Source: DATHZQ01 sp963823505
Lineage (GTDB): Bacteria; Actinomycetota; Acidimicrobiia; Spongiisociales; UBA5794
Direction of reading: 5' to 3'
DNA: 64,000 nucleotides
Assembly (NCBI GenBank): GCA_963823505.1
Contig: CAWGLY010000008.1
Coordinates: forward strand, 310,001-374,000
The notes below the pieces were generated by a model, which was given only the letters and a program-made list of their open reading frames with translations, was not told where the DNA came from and made no database searches. How positions within the stretch are numbered: position 1 is the stretch's first letter; each line of letters starts with the position of its first letter. The translations under genes were made by a program, and so were the position numbers. Positions 25,721 through 33,180 of the stretch are shown one piece after another.

Positions 25721-26667
25721 TCCAGATCCAGGTCATTGCGGCGTTGCTTGGCGGTGTCGCCGTTGGCTGCGCCGTCTGGGTGCTGGTCGACCCGCACCGC
25801 CGGCTTGCACCCCGTCTGCGACCCTATGCCGCCGTGTCGCGGAGCAGGTTGGCGCGTGCCTACGACGTACAGGGACAGGCCTATCTCGCTTCGGCAACGG
25901 GCGAGTCCACGCTCACTCGCCTTTTTGGCCCGATCTTCGACGCAGTGGTCAACTGGTTCTCTCAGCTTCTCGGAGCCGGCAACGACGAGCAGCTGGCGCT
26001 GCGGCTCCGCCACGCCGGGTTGTATCCCGGTCTGCCGCCTGCTGAACGGGTCAGGGAGTACCGGGTGCGCTCCCTCGGCCAAGCGATGCTGATGATGGTT
26101 GCGCTGGGAGGATTCGGATTGCTGGCCGGCGGCAACCAGATGATGTTGCTGTTCGCCGTGCTCGGATTCGTGTTGGGGGTCGCCCTGGCGCGCAGCCGCG
26201 TCAACAGCGCCATCACCCAGCGTCGGGATCGGCTGCGCGGCGAGCTGTACACGTTCAACCAGCTGATTGCGTTACGCACCCGAGTCGGCGGCGGCGTTGT
26301 CGACGCGCTCCGGCACGCCGTGGATCGCGGCACCGGGGTGTTCGTCGAGGAGCTGGCGGAGGTGCTCCGCCTGCAGGAGTCGGGGATGCCGATGACCGAA
26401 GCCCTCCGCAGGGCCGCATCAGTCACGTCGGAACCGGAGGCGCAGCGGACCTACAACGTGCTCGCCACGGCTCAAGATCGTGGCGCCGATCTCGGCGATG
26501 CGCTTCTCGACCTCTCCAAAGATCTGCGGGCGCAACGACGGGACGATCTGCAACGGCAAGCGGCCCGAAGGAGGCTGATGCTCATCATTCCCATCGTCCT
26601 CATCCTCGCCCCCGTGCTTCTGCTCTTCATCGGAGCGCCGGTCCCGACACTGATCTTCGGGACGTGA
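25717..26667 (+). CDS. tadC: Tad pilus inner-membrane platform protein, TadC-like
   Basis: The 316-residue protein has the second T2SF domain: an N-terminal helix (4-25), a helix pair near residues 115-150, the domain 'ELYTFNQLIALRTRVGGGVVDAL' near residue 178 and a C-terminal helix 'LMLIIPIVLILAPVLLLFIG'. Like TadB it should sit in the cytoplasmic membrane. ATG 25717 overlaps the tadB stop (ATGA). Confidence 0.88.
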   Translation: MIQIQVIAALLGGVAVGCAVWVLVDPHRRLAPRLRPYAAVSRSRLARAYDVQGQAYLASATGESTLTRLFGPIFDAVVNWFSQLLGAGNDEQLALRLRHAGLYPGLPPAERVREYRVRSLGQAMLMMVALGGFGLLAGGNQMMLLFAVLGFVLGVALARSRVNSAITQRRDRLRGELYTFNQLIALRTRVGGGVVDALRHAVDRGTGVFVEELAEVLRLQESGMPMTEALRRAASVTSEPEAQRTYNVLATAQDRGADLGDALLDLSKDLRAQRRDDLQRQAARRRLMLIIPIVLILAPVLLLFIGAPVPTLIFGT

Positions 26668-26740
26668 CGATGACGACCCAATCCGATTGCCGGTGTCCAA
26701 GGGCCCTTCTAGGGTGCCATCCATAATCAGGGAGGAATAC

Positions 26741-26932
26741 ATGAACACGTTGTTGAGCCTGTGTGTGGCGTTCGCCACGACGGCCGACGAGAGTGGCGAG
26801 GTCAACACCGCAGCCATTCTCGCTTGGACCGTGCTGGCGGTGGTTGCGATTCTCGGAATCCAGATCGCCTTTGACGGCCTCGTCACCGATGTCTTCAACG
26901 ACGTGAAGGGTCGAATCCTCGGTCACTCATGA
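26741..26932 (+). CDS. Flp-type pilin candidate
   Basis: The 63-residue protein has a short N-terminus, an acidic 'ADESGEVNTAAI' segment at residues 12-25 and one hydrophobic helix, 'LAWTVLAVVAILGIQIAF', followed by a short charged tail. This is the layout of Flp/Tad pilins, where a prepilin peptidase cuts just before the helix; no peptidase gene is in the window. GGGAGGAA precedes the ATG. It lies between tadC and the TadE-like genes, where the pilin often sits. The call rests on size, topology and position. Confidence 0.65.
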   Translation: MNTLLSLCVAFATTADESGEVNTAAILAWTVLAVVAILGIQIAFDGLVTDVFNDVKGRILGHS

Positions 26933-27342
26933 TCACGAGGGCGCCGGTGTGCGGCGCCACCGAAGATGAACGAGGCGAGATCGGTATCGGCATCATGCTC
27001 GCCGTGACGCTGACCTTCATCTTGGCGGTGGCCATCGTCAACATCTTCATGTTCCTGTACGGCCAAGCCGTGGTGCGCTCAGCGCTCGACGAGGGGGTGC
27101 GCGCCGGGTCCCGGGTCGATGGAGGTGCGGTGGTCTGCCAACAGCGTGCCCAGGCCGTGCTCGACGACCTCATGGCAGGCTCGCTTGGCGACCGCGTGAC
27201 GATCACCTGTTCCCAGCCGGTTGCCAACCAGCTCCTCGCCGTCGGTGATGCGACGTTTGTGAGCCCGATGCCGGGGGTGCCGTCATGGACGATCCGCCTC
27301 GAAGCAAGAGCGACCCAAGAACTGGCGGCGACAACACCGTGA
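26929..27342 (+). CDS. TadE-family minor pilin-like protein
   Basis: The 137-residue protein starts with a short cytoplasmic segment ending 'EDERGEIGIGIMLAVTLTFILAV', a TadE-like N-terminal helix with the conserved Glu-containing 'ERGE' boundary, then 'FLYGQAVVRSALDEGVRAGSRV' and an external domain with two Cys residues. TadE-like pseudopilins are processed and join the pilus. ATG 26929 overlaps the upstream stop (ATGA). Confidence 0.8.
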   Translation: MITRAPVCGATEDERGEIGIGIMLAVTLTFILAVAIVNIFMFLYGQAVVRSALDEGVRAGSRVDGGAVVCQQRAQAVLDDLMAGSLGDRVTITCSQPVANQLLAVGDATFVSPMPGVPSWTIRLEARATQELAATTP

Positions 27343-27920
27343 TTGACGTAGCTGACGTAGCGGACGCGCGGACAGGGCAAGCTGTCGCCTCGCCGGTCGA
27401 AGAGATGCCGTCCGCTCCTGCCCTTCGGGCGGGCCGTTCGGGCCCCGGCATAGGTGGCCGGCTCGCCAAGAGGCTCGCTTCTCCGCTGAGCCTTTTGGTA
27501 CGACGATGGCGGCGCCGTTCTGAAGCGGGTGAGGCCGCAGTGCTGGAGATGATCCTCGTGACGGGGTTCCTGCTCCTGCCCACGGTGATGGCGCTGGCCC
27601 AGGTGCCTCGCTGGGTCGATGCACGCTCGACGGCCGAGCTGGCTGCTCAGGAGGCCGCCCGCCAGTTTGTTCTTGCCCCCGACCCGGTAACCGGGCAGGC
27701 CGCAGGCAACGCGCTTGCTCAACAGATCGTGATCAACCACGGATGGCCCGCCGATGCGCTGGTTGGGGTCACCTACGACGGTGTCCTGGCTCGCGGCGGT
27801 GAGGTGCAGGTCACTGTCGAGGTCGACTTCCCGGTGATCGTGGTGCCGATGGGCTCCTTCGGCGGCGGCACGATTGCCTTCACCCACACCGAACGTGTCG
27901 ACGATTTCCGCGAGTTCTGA
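27339..27920 (+). CDS. TadE-like pilus protein with a long cytoplasmic leader
   Basis: The 193-residue product has about 65 polar residues rich in Arg before 'EAGEAAVLEMILVTGFLLLPTVMAL', a TadE-type helix preceded by a Glu. Next come 'WVDARSTAELAAQEAARQFV' and an external domain ending 'HTERVDDFREF'. The GTG at 27339 was chosen over ATG 27285 because it makes the same four-base overlap (GTGA) seen throughout this operon; the longer form would add 18 residues. Confidence 0.72.
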   Translation: MIDVADVADARTGQAVASPVEEMPSAPALRAGRSGPGIGGRLAKRLASPLSLLVRRWRRRSEAGEAAVLEMILVTGFLLLPTVMALAQVPRWVDARSTAELAAQEAARQFVLAPDPVTGQAAGNALAQQIVINHGWPADALVGVTYDGVLARGGEVQVTVEVDFPVIVVPMGSFGGGTIAFTHTERVDDFREF

Positions 27921-27922
27921 CG

Positions 27923-28345
27923 ATGCTCAATGAACGTGGTGCGGTGACGATCTGGGCGATGGGGCTGGTGTTGGTCCTGTTCGGGTTCGCCGGTGTCGCC
28001 GTGGACACGTGGCGGGTGTTTGCCGAGCGCCAGGCGCTGGCCGGGCTGGCCGACTCGGCGTCTGTGGCGGGAGCGACCGCCGTGGATGTCGATCTCTTCC
28101 GGTCGACGGGGGAGGTGGCGCTCAACGAGCCCGCGGCCCAGGCCCGGGCCCTTGCCTATCTCAACGCCTACGCACCCGATCTGGACGACGACATCGTGGC
28201 CACCATCGCCTTTCCCGCCGGTGGCATCGAGGTCACGCTCGACCGCGAAGTGGAACTCACCATCATCGGCGTGTTCCTCTCCGATGGCACGGTGCCGATG
28301 AGCGTCGCCGCATACTCGATCCCGGGTGAACGCATCGGCCCGTGA
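27923..28345 (+). CDS. TadG/Rv3654c-like pilus protein
   Basis: The 140-residue protein begins 'MLNERGAVTIWAMGLVLVLFG', the typical 'RGxxTxx' boundary and helix of TadG-like pseudopilins, then 'TWRVFAERQALAGLADSASVAGATA', the conserved segment after the helix. It starts two bases after the preceding stop and is the last gene of the Tad operon. It probably sits at the pilus base or tip; the exact role is unknown. Confidence 0.8.
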   Translation: MLNERGAVTIWAMGLVLVLFGFAGVAVDTWRVFAERQALAGLADSASVAGATAVDVDLFRSTGEVALNEPAAQARALAYLNAYAPDLDDDIVATIAFPAGGIEVTLDREVELTIIGVFLSDGTVPMSVAAYSIPGERIGP

Positions 28346-28601
28346 GCCGGTGCGGTGCCGGATTTGGTGCTGAGCCTCCCCATGACGCCACCTTGGTGGA
28401 GGATCTGTCTCTGTTTCACGTCTTCGTGATGCCCGGGTTGCCTCGTAGGGGCCTACGCCCCATCTCCTGCCCGGTTCGGCGAGATGCAAGGAGAATCGGG
28501 TCGGGTGTGGTGTCGTGAGGCAATCAAGGCGCACCCGATCCACCTCCCGCACATCGGGATCAGTGGCACAATGGGCGGGCAGGGGTGAGAGGAGTGCACT
28601 T
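28346..28601 (+). other. 256-bp gap after the Tad operon
   Basis: No gene is recognised. CGTAGG-GG-CCTACG (28445-28458) can form a short hairpin. GAGAGGAG at the right edge is the ribosome site of the next gene. Confidence 0.4.
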
Positions 28602-29057
28602 ATGCCACGCAAGATCCTCAAGGCCGTTCTGGGTCTGTTGATCGTCAACGGCATCGCCTACGCCATCGGGCAGCTGATGTCCCGGCAGAAGTCGTCGGGG
28701 GACGAGCTCTCGGCCGACTTCAAGCGGCTGACACTTTGGGGCGGCAACGAATTCATGAGCCGCGCCCCGGCGTTGCGGTCGGGCAAGGCCCGGATTCGTG
28801 GCGGCGGGATGATCATCGATCTCCGCGAAGCGGGCCTCGACCCCGGAGGAGCCGAGCTCGACCTCGACGTGAAGGGCGGGGGAGCGTTGGTTCTCGTTCC
28901 CGAAGATTGGCGGGTCACCGTCGATGCGGAGTCGTCACTTGGGGGTGTCGAGACCGCGGTGGCAGACGAGGAGAGCCTCGACGCCGATGCGCCCCACCTC
29001 CATGTGCGGGCGCGCAGCCTGGCCGGCGGGGTCTCGATCACCACAAAAACTGCCTGA
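28602..29057 (+). CDS. LiaF/YvqF-like small envelope protein
   Basis: The 151-residue protein has one N-terminal membrane helix (residues 6-24) and a beta-rich C-terminal part, 'AELDLDVKGGGALVLVPEDWRV' then 'SLGGVETAV', resembling the C-terminal domain of LiaF/YvqF proteins that damp cell-wall stress kinases. It lacks the usual multi-helix N-terminus and no two-component genes are nearby, so the LiaF role itself is uncertain. GAGAGGAG precedes the ATG. A strong terminator follows. Confidence 0.6.
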   Translation: MPRKILKAVLGLLIVNGIAYAIGQLMSRQKSSGDELSADFKRLTLWGGNEFMSRAPALRSGKARIRGGGMIIDLREAGLDPGGAELDLDVKGGGALVLVPEDWRVTVDAESSLGGVETAVADEESLDADAPHLHVRARSLAGGVSITTKTA

Positions 29058-29086
29058 CGCCTTGCGGCGCCAGGCAGAAACGAGGA

Positions 29087-29120
29087 AGGGAGCCGAGCAA
29101 GTGCTCGGCTCCCTACCGTT
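29087..29120 (+). terminator. Intrinsic terminator
   Basis: AGGGAGCCGAGCA (29087-29099) and TGCTCGGCTCCCT (29102-29114) form a perfect 13-bp stem with a two-base gap between the arms, followed by ACCGTTTT. A weaker hairpin at 29051-29076 precedes it. Confidence 0.85.
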
Positions 29121-29448
29121 TTCGACAGTACGACTGGGCGCTTGGGCCGTGGAGGTTGGTAGGGGGCGCCCAGTTGCACCGTCCTGGCATCGGGGTTGGG
29201 GGAATGGGCCCCCCGACGCTCCATCCTGTTGTTGGTCGCAACCGCCTTTTGGGTTCTCGCCTTTTTCCTGAATAGGTCGATCGACCTAGAAGACCCTCCC
29301 AGATTCGCGGGCGATCAGCGCGATGGCGGTAGTTGGCGATCTCTAGCAGTATCCAGCATGCGAGTATGGTCGACGCAATGTGGCCTCGAGTCGTGCTGAA
29401 CAGCTCCCCGGGCGGTGGCAGCGCCGGCTGGGTCGCGAGCACGTCACG
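29121..29448 (+). other. Intergenic stretch with a perfect 16-bp palindrome
   Basis: No firm gene is found. A small frame from about 29196 to 29399 encodes one hydrophobic helix, 'SILLLVATAFWVLAFFLN', but has no ribosome site. TAGGTCGATCGACCTA at 29273-29288 is a perfect palindrome that could be an operator. Confidence 0.45.
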
Positions 29449-29477
29449 TTGAACGTCGGCGGCGGTGCACATAGCCT
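29449..29477 (+). promoter_or_regulatory. Promoter giving a leaderless transcript
   Basis: TTGAAC (29449-29454), exactly 17 bases, then TAGCCT (29472-29477), followed by 7 bases and ATG 29485. The expected transcription start coincides with the start codon. Confidence 0.7.
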
Positions 29478-29484
29478 GTCGCTC

Positions 29485-30078
29485 ATGGCGCTGGAACACG
29501 AACCGACGGTTGGGCCACCGACCTGGCGCGTCATGGCCGCGCTGGGGCTCGTTGGTCTGCTGCTGGCGGCGTTGGTCGCGGTGAACGGCCGCGGGGTCGG
29601 CGATGTGTCCGTCGCCGCCGCGTCCCGGGAACCCGTGGATGAGCCCGCTGCCGAGCCGGCGTCGAGCTCTGCGGTACCGAGCGCGCCAGTGTCTGCGCCG
29701 AAAGAAGGGATTCCTGCCGACGTTGCGAGGGTCGACCGTGACCTCGAGGCTGCGCTCAGTGCGTGGGGGGTCTTTGCGGCAACCGGCGACCTCGCTGCGG
29801 TGGACGGAGTGTTTGCCGCCGATGGTCCGCAGTACGCCCAACTCCAAAGCGAGGTTGCCGATCGCCTGGCCAATGCGCCAGGGCTGCCCGCTTTCGATTT
29901 CACGATGGCTGAGGCCGAGGTCGTCACCCGCTCGCCGACGGCCGTCGTGCTGCGAGGAGACGTGGTAGTGCAGCGAGTGGGGTTGGCGGCCGAGTCGTAT
30001 CGATGGGACGTCGAGTTGCGTTGGGACGGAACCACCGGCAGATGGTTGTTGTGGACCGTGTCGGCGGCGGGCGCCTGA
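29485..30078 (+). CDS. Membrane-anchored protein with an NTF2-like external domain, unknown function
   Basis: The 197-residue product has a membrane helix at about residues 18-35 ('MAALGLVGLLLAALVAV'), a low-complexity Pro/Ala/Ser linker to about residue 75 and an external domain with 'DLEAALSAWGVFAATGDLAAVDGVFAADG', resembling NTF2-like/SnoaL folds. There is no ribosome site; a consensus promoter sits directly upstream, which fixes the ATG at 29485. No known pathway. Confidence 0.68.
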   Translation: MALEHEPTVGPPTWRVMAALGLVGLLLAALVAVNGRGVGDVSVAAASREPVDEPAAEPASSSAVPSAPVSAPKEGIPADVARVDRDLEAALSAWGVFAATGDLAAVDGVFAADGPQYAQLQSEVADRLANAPGLPAFDFTMAEAEVVTRSPTAVVLRGDVVVQRVGLAAESYRWDVELRWDGTTGRWLLWTVSAAGA

Positions 30079-30120
30079 CAGGCTACGTCCGAGCCGCAGT
30101 GCGGAGGCGTTGATCGAGCG

Positions 30121-31056
30121 TCACGTACCCAGACCGACGTCGGCGGTCGGAGGGCAGGTGACGACCTCGCCTGGGAAGATCAAGTCGGGATTGCCGGAGC
30201 GGAGCTGCGCCCGGTTGGCTTCGATCATGTGGGACCAATACGTCGCAGTCTCTGCCTCTGTGGGCGCCCGTCCGAGCACCGACTCCAAGTGGGCCGACGC
30301 CAGCGTCCAGAGGTTGTCGCCGGCCACGACGCTGTAGGGATACGACTCCAGTGCCGACGGCTGCGCCCCGACGGCCGGGGCTACGAGATCTGCATCGGGT
30401 TCGACGACGAGCGGCGGCGCCGGTGCGGCCGCATGTGTGACGGCATGGAGACCGGGTGGAGGGGGTGCAACCTCCGATGACGCCTCCGACCCCGCTGGCA
30501 CCGGGGTGTAGGTCTCTTCCGGCTCGCTTCCGGTGGGTACCGGGATCGTGATGGGAGTATCGCCGGCCGGGACGGGCACGTAGGCGGTGGCCGGAGCAGT
30601 GTCCTGGTCGACCTGGCCGACACCGGGCCGTTGTGCGTCGGGCACGGCCTGTTCGTGTGCAAGAGCCGCCGTGCCTCCTGCCGTGAAGGTGGACACGGTG
30701 AGGGTCACCACCACGGCGCGTTCCGCGACCTGCCGGACTGCGGGCAGAGTCAACCATTCGACCGATCGGATCAGCGCGGGGATGCGGCTGGCACGGGCTG
30801 CGGTGTACAGCACCAGCGATCCGGCGATCCAGTACGCAAGCGCCAGAGAAGCAAGACGGACGACACCCAGCAGGACACGCTCGGGTGATCGGCTGGAGAG
30901 CCATCCGTTTGGATCGTCCCAGTCGATCGCAAACGCCGGGTCGGCGCCGAGCCGGTGGAGAATGGCGATGGCGGCGATGGCGGCCGCGACGACGGCCAGC
31001 CACACCAACGCCCCTGTGCGAGGCGCCGAACTCAAGGTGGTGGGTTTCGTCGTCAT
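30121..31056 (-). CDS. Membrane protein with a C-terminal LysM domain
   Basis: The 311-residue protein has three hydrophobic helices in its first 130 residues, a Pro/Thr-rich linker with repeated 'VPAG' units and a C-terminal LysM-like module, 'YPYSVVAGDNLWTLASAHLE' to 'NPDLIFPGEVVTCP', which should bind peptidoglycan outside the membrane. The module carries an insertion of about 20 residues ('VLGRAPTEAETATYWSHMIE') typical of actinobacterial LysM proteins of this type. The start at 31056 is supported by a strong leaderless promoter and not by a ribosome site. Confidence 0.82.
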   Translation of the reverse strand: MTTKPTTLSSAPRTGALVWLAVVAAAIAAIAILHRLGADPAFAIDWDDPNGWLSSRSPERVLLGVVRLASLALAYWIAGSLVLYTAARASRIPALIRSVEWLTLPAVRQVAERAVVVTLTVSTFTAGGTAALAHEQAVPDAQRPGVGQVDQDTAPATAYVPVPAGDTPITIPVPTGSEPEETYTPVPAGSEASSEVAPPPPGLHAVTHAAAPAPPLVVEPDADLVAPAVGAQPSALESYPYSVVAGDNLWTLASAHLESVLGRAPTEAETATYWSHMIEANRAQLRSGNPDLIFPGEVVTCPPTADVGLGT

Positions 31057-31063
31057 CGTGTCG

Positions 31064-31092
31064 AGCCTATTCCCCAAAAAGCACTGTGTCAA
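31064..31092 (-). promoter_or_regulatory. Strong leaderless promoter for the LysM gene
   Basis: On the minus strand, a consensus TTGACA (31092-31087), a 17-base spacer and TAGGCT (31069-31064) are followed by only seven bases before the ATG. Confidence 0.8.
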
Positions 31093-31183
31093 GGCGTCAA
31101 CCAGTACAGACATCGTTAGACAATCTGAATGAACCAGCTGTGGATTGAGGATGAGGGAGCAACATGGGGTACGCTTCCCGACG

Positions 31184-32152
31184 ATGGATGCTTCAACCGC
31201 ACCGACCTCCGATGCTCCCAGTCGCGCAGTGCGCATAGTCGCCTGGTCGAGTTTGGTGTTGACCGTGCTGGTGATCCTCGGTGGTGCCGTCGTCCGCGCC
31301 ACGGACTCGGGGGCGGGCTGTGGGGAATCCTGGCCGAGGTGCGACGGGCATCTGATCCCGGTTTCTCCCGAGGGGGCCACCGTGATCGAATTCACCCACC
31401 GCATGATGACGGGGGCGCTCGGCATCGCCCTCGTAGCATTGGTGATCCTGGTTGTGCGCAACTACACCCGAGGCAGCCAGGTGCGAACGATGATGTGGTG
31501 GTCGGTCGGGTTCTTCTTCGGCGAAGTCGTCATCGGTGCCGTGCTCGTGCTCTTTGGGTGGGTCGAGGACGACGCATCCATCGGTCGGGTCATCGCCGTC
31601 AATCTCCATCTGATCAACACCTTCTTGTTGTTGGGGGCAATGGCGCTGACGGCACATCTCGCCTCGGGCGGGGCGCCGATCCGGGTCAACTTGCGGCGCA
31701 GCCGCGACCGCTTGGTGATCGCCGGCGTCGTGACCCTGCTCGTGGTGGGCGCCAGCGGTGCGCTCAACGCCCTCGCCGACACGCTGTATCCCGCCGGCTC
31801 GGTGATCGAGGGTATTCGTGCAGAGTTCGGGTCGACCGCACCCTTCCTGGTCCGGCTGCGGACCATCCACCCTGTGATCGCCATCGGTGGGGCGGGGATC
31901 ATCTTCATGCTGACCAGGGCACCATCGCTTGCAGACCAGGGCCGGTCTGCGGGTCTTGCGCTTGCCATCCAGGGCTTGCTCGGCGTCCAGCTGATCATGG
32001 GGCTGCTCAACGTCGCGCTGCTCACGCCGGTAGAGACCCAGGTGCTTCACCTGCTCATCGCGGACGTGCTGTGGATTCTTTGGGTGCTGTTCGGAGCTGA
32101 AGTCGTCGGCGTGCGCACGACCAAGGCCTCGTCGATGGCGGAGCCGGCGTGA
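31184..32152 (+). CDS. ctaA: Heme A synthase (COX15/CtaA family)
   Basis: The 322-residue membrane protein has eight predicted helices. 'LVILGGAVVRATDSGAGCGESWPRC' (helix 1 and the first external loop), 'EFTHRMMTG' and 'VNLHLINTF' carry the heme-ligand His residues, with further His in 'RTIHPVI' and 'LHLLIADVLW'. It oxidises the heme O methyl group to make heme A for cytochrome oxidase. ATG 31184 is preferred because TACGCT lies 8 bases upstream; ATG 31151 is possible. ctaB overlaps its stop. Confidence 0.9.
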   Translation: MDASTAPTSDAPSRAVRIVAWSSLVLTVLVILGGAVVRATDSGAGCGESWPRCDGHLIPVSPEGATVIEFTHRMMTGALGIALVALVILVVRNYTRGSQVRTMMWWSVGFFFGEVVIGAVLVLFGWVEDDASIGRVIAVNLHLINTFLLLGAMALTAHLASGGAPIRVNLRRSRDRLVIAGVVTLLVVGASGALNALADTLYPAGSVIEGIRAEFGSTAPFLVRLRTIHPVIAIGGAGIIFMLTRAPSLADQGRSAGLALAIQGLLGVQLIMGLLNVALLTPVETQVLHLLIADVLWILWVLFGAEVVGVRTTKASSMAEPA

Positions 32153-33051
32153 GCGTTCCCGAGGTCCGGATCACCGATCCCATGGATGCTTCTCGGCGCG
32201 GGTCCAAGGTCCGGGCCTATGTCGAGCTGACCAAGCCCCGCATCATCGAGTTGCTCCTGATCACCACTGTTCCCGCAATGGTGGTGGCTGCGGGGGCATG
32301 GCCGGGGACGTGGCTCGTCGTGGCCACGCTGGTCGGCGGCACCCTGAGTGCCGCAGGTGCCAACACGCTGAACCAGGTCGCCGACCGAGACATCGACCAG
32401 AAGATGCGACGCACCCGGCGCCGTCCCGTCCCGACGGATCGTATCGACCCCGCAGCGGCCGTCAGGTTTGGCGTGGTGCTCGGCATTGCGGGCTTTGCCT
32501 GGTTGTGGATCACCACCAACCTGCTGGCGGCGGTGCTGTCGACGGCTGGTCTGCTGTTCTACGTCTTCGTGTACACGCTGTACCTCAAGCGCAGGTCGGT
32601 GCAGAACATCGTCATCGGCGGAGCCGCAGGCGCGGTCCCGCCGTTGGTCGGATGGGCCGCGGTCACCGGTTCGCTTGCGCTGCCGGCGTGGCTGATGTTC
32701 GCCATCGTGTTCTACTGGACGCCGCCCCATTTCTGGGCGCTGGCCTTGCGCTACGAGGAGGATTACGCAGCGGCGGGGGTTCCGATGCTTCCGGTTGTGG
32801 TGGGAAGGGAGCGAACGATGGATCACATCGTGATCTACACCGCAGTGCTCGTCGGGGTGTCGTTCATGCTCGGCGCAACCGACGTGTTGAGCTCCCTCTA
32901 TCTCGTCAGTGCGTTGATCCTGGGGATCGGTCTGTTCACCGCCGCATGGCGGCTGCGGGCCCATCCCGACGCGGCGATGCGGTTCTTCGGTTGGTCGAAC
33001 GCCTACCTGGCGCTGCTGTTCTTGGCAATGGCGGTCGACGTCCTCATCTGA
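32149..33051 (+). CDS. ctaB: Protoheme IX farnesyltransferase (heme O synthase)
   Basis: The 300-residue UbiA-family membrane enzyme attaches a farnesyl group to heme B to form heme O, the substrate of CtaA. 'YVELTKPRIIELLLITTVPAM' opens the family, 'NTLNQVADRDIDQKMRRTRRRP' holds the NxxxDxxxD prenyl-diphosphate motif, and 'FYWTPPHFWALAL' and 'YAAAGVPMLPVV' are family-specific. The GTG overlaps the ctaA stop by four bases, so the two are co-translated. Confidence 0.94.
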   Translation: MSVPEVRITDPMDASRRGSKVRAYVELTKPRIIELLLITTVPAMVVAAGAWPGTWLVVATLVGGTLSAAGANTLNQVADRDIDQKMRRTRRRPVPTDRIDPAAAVRFGVVLGIAGFAWLWITTNLLAAVLSTAGLLFYVFVYTLYLKRRSVQNIVIGGAAGAVPPLVGWAAVTGSLALPAWLMFAIVFYWTPPHFWALALRYEEDYAAAGVPMLPVVVGRERTMDHIVIYTAVLVGVSFMLGATDVLSSLYLVSALILGIGLFTAAWRLRAHPDAAMRFFGWSNAYLALLFLAMAVDVLI

Positions 33052-33180
33052 GGCCCGTCAAGCCAAGCAACGGGCCATCTGGCACTGGACGCCTCCTCCC
33101 CTGTCGAGTTGGATGGGGCAAGGCCGTCATGGCGGGGGGTCTCTGGAATGCTTCGCCAGGCTTCGAAGGGAAGGGTGACC

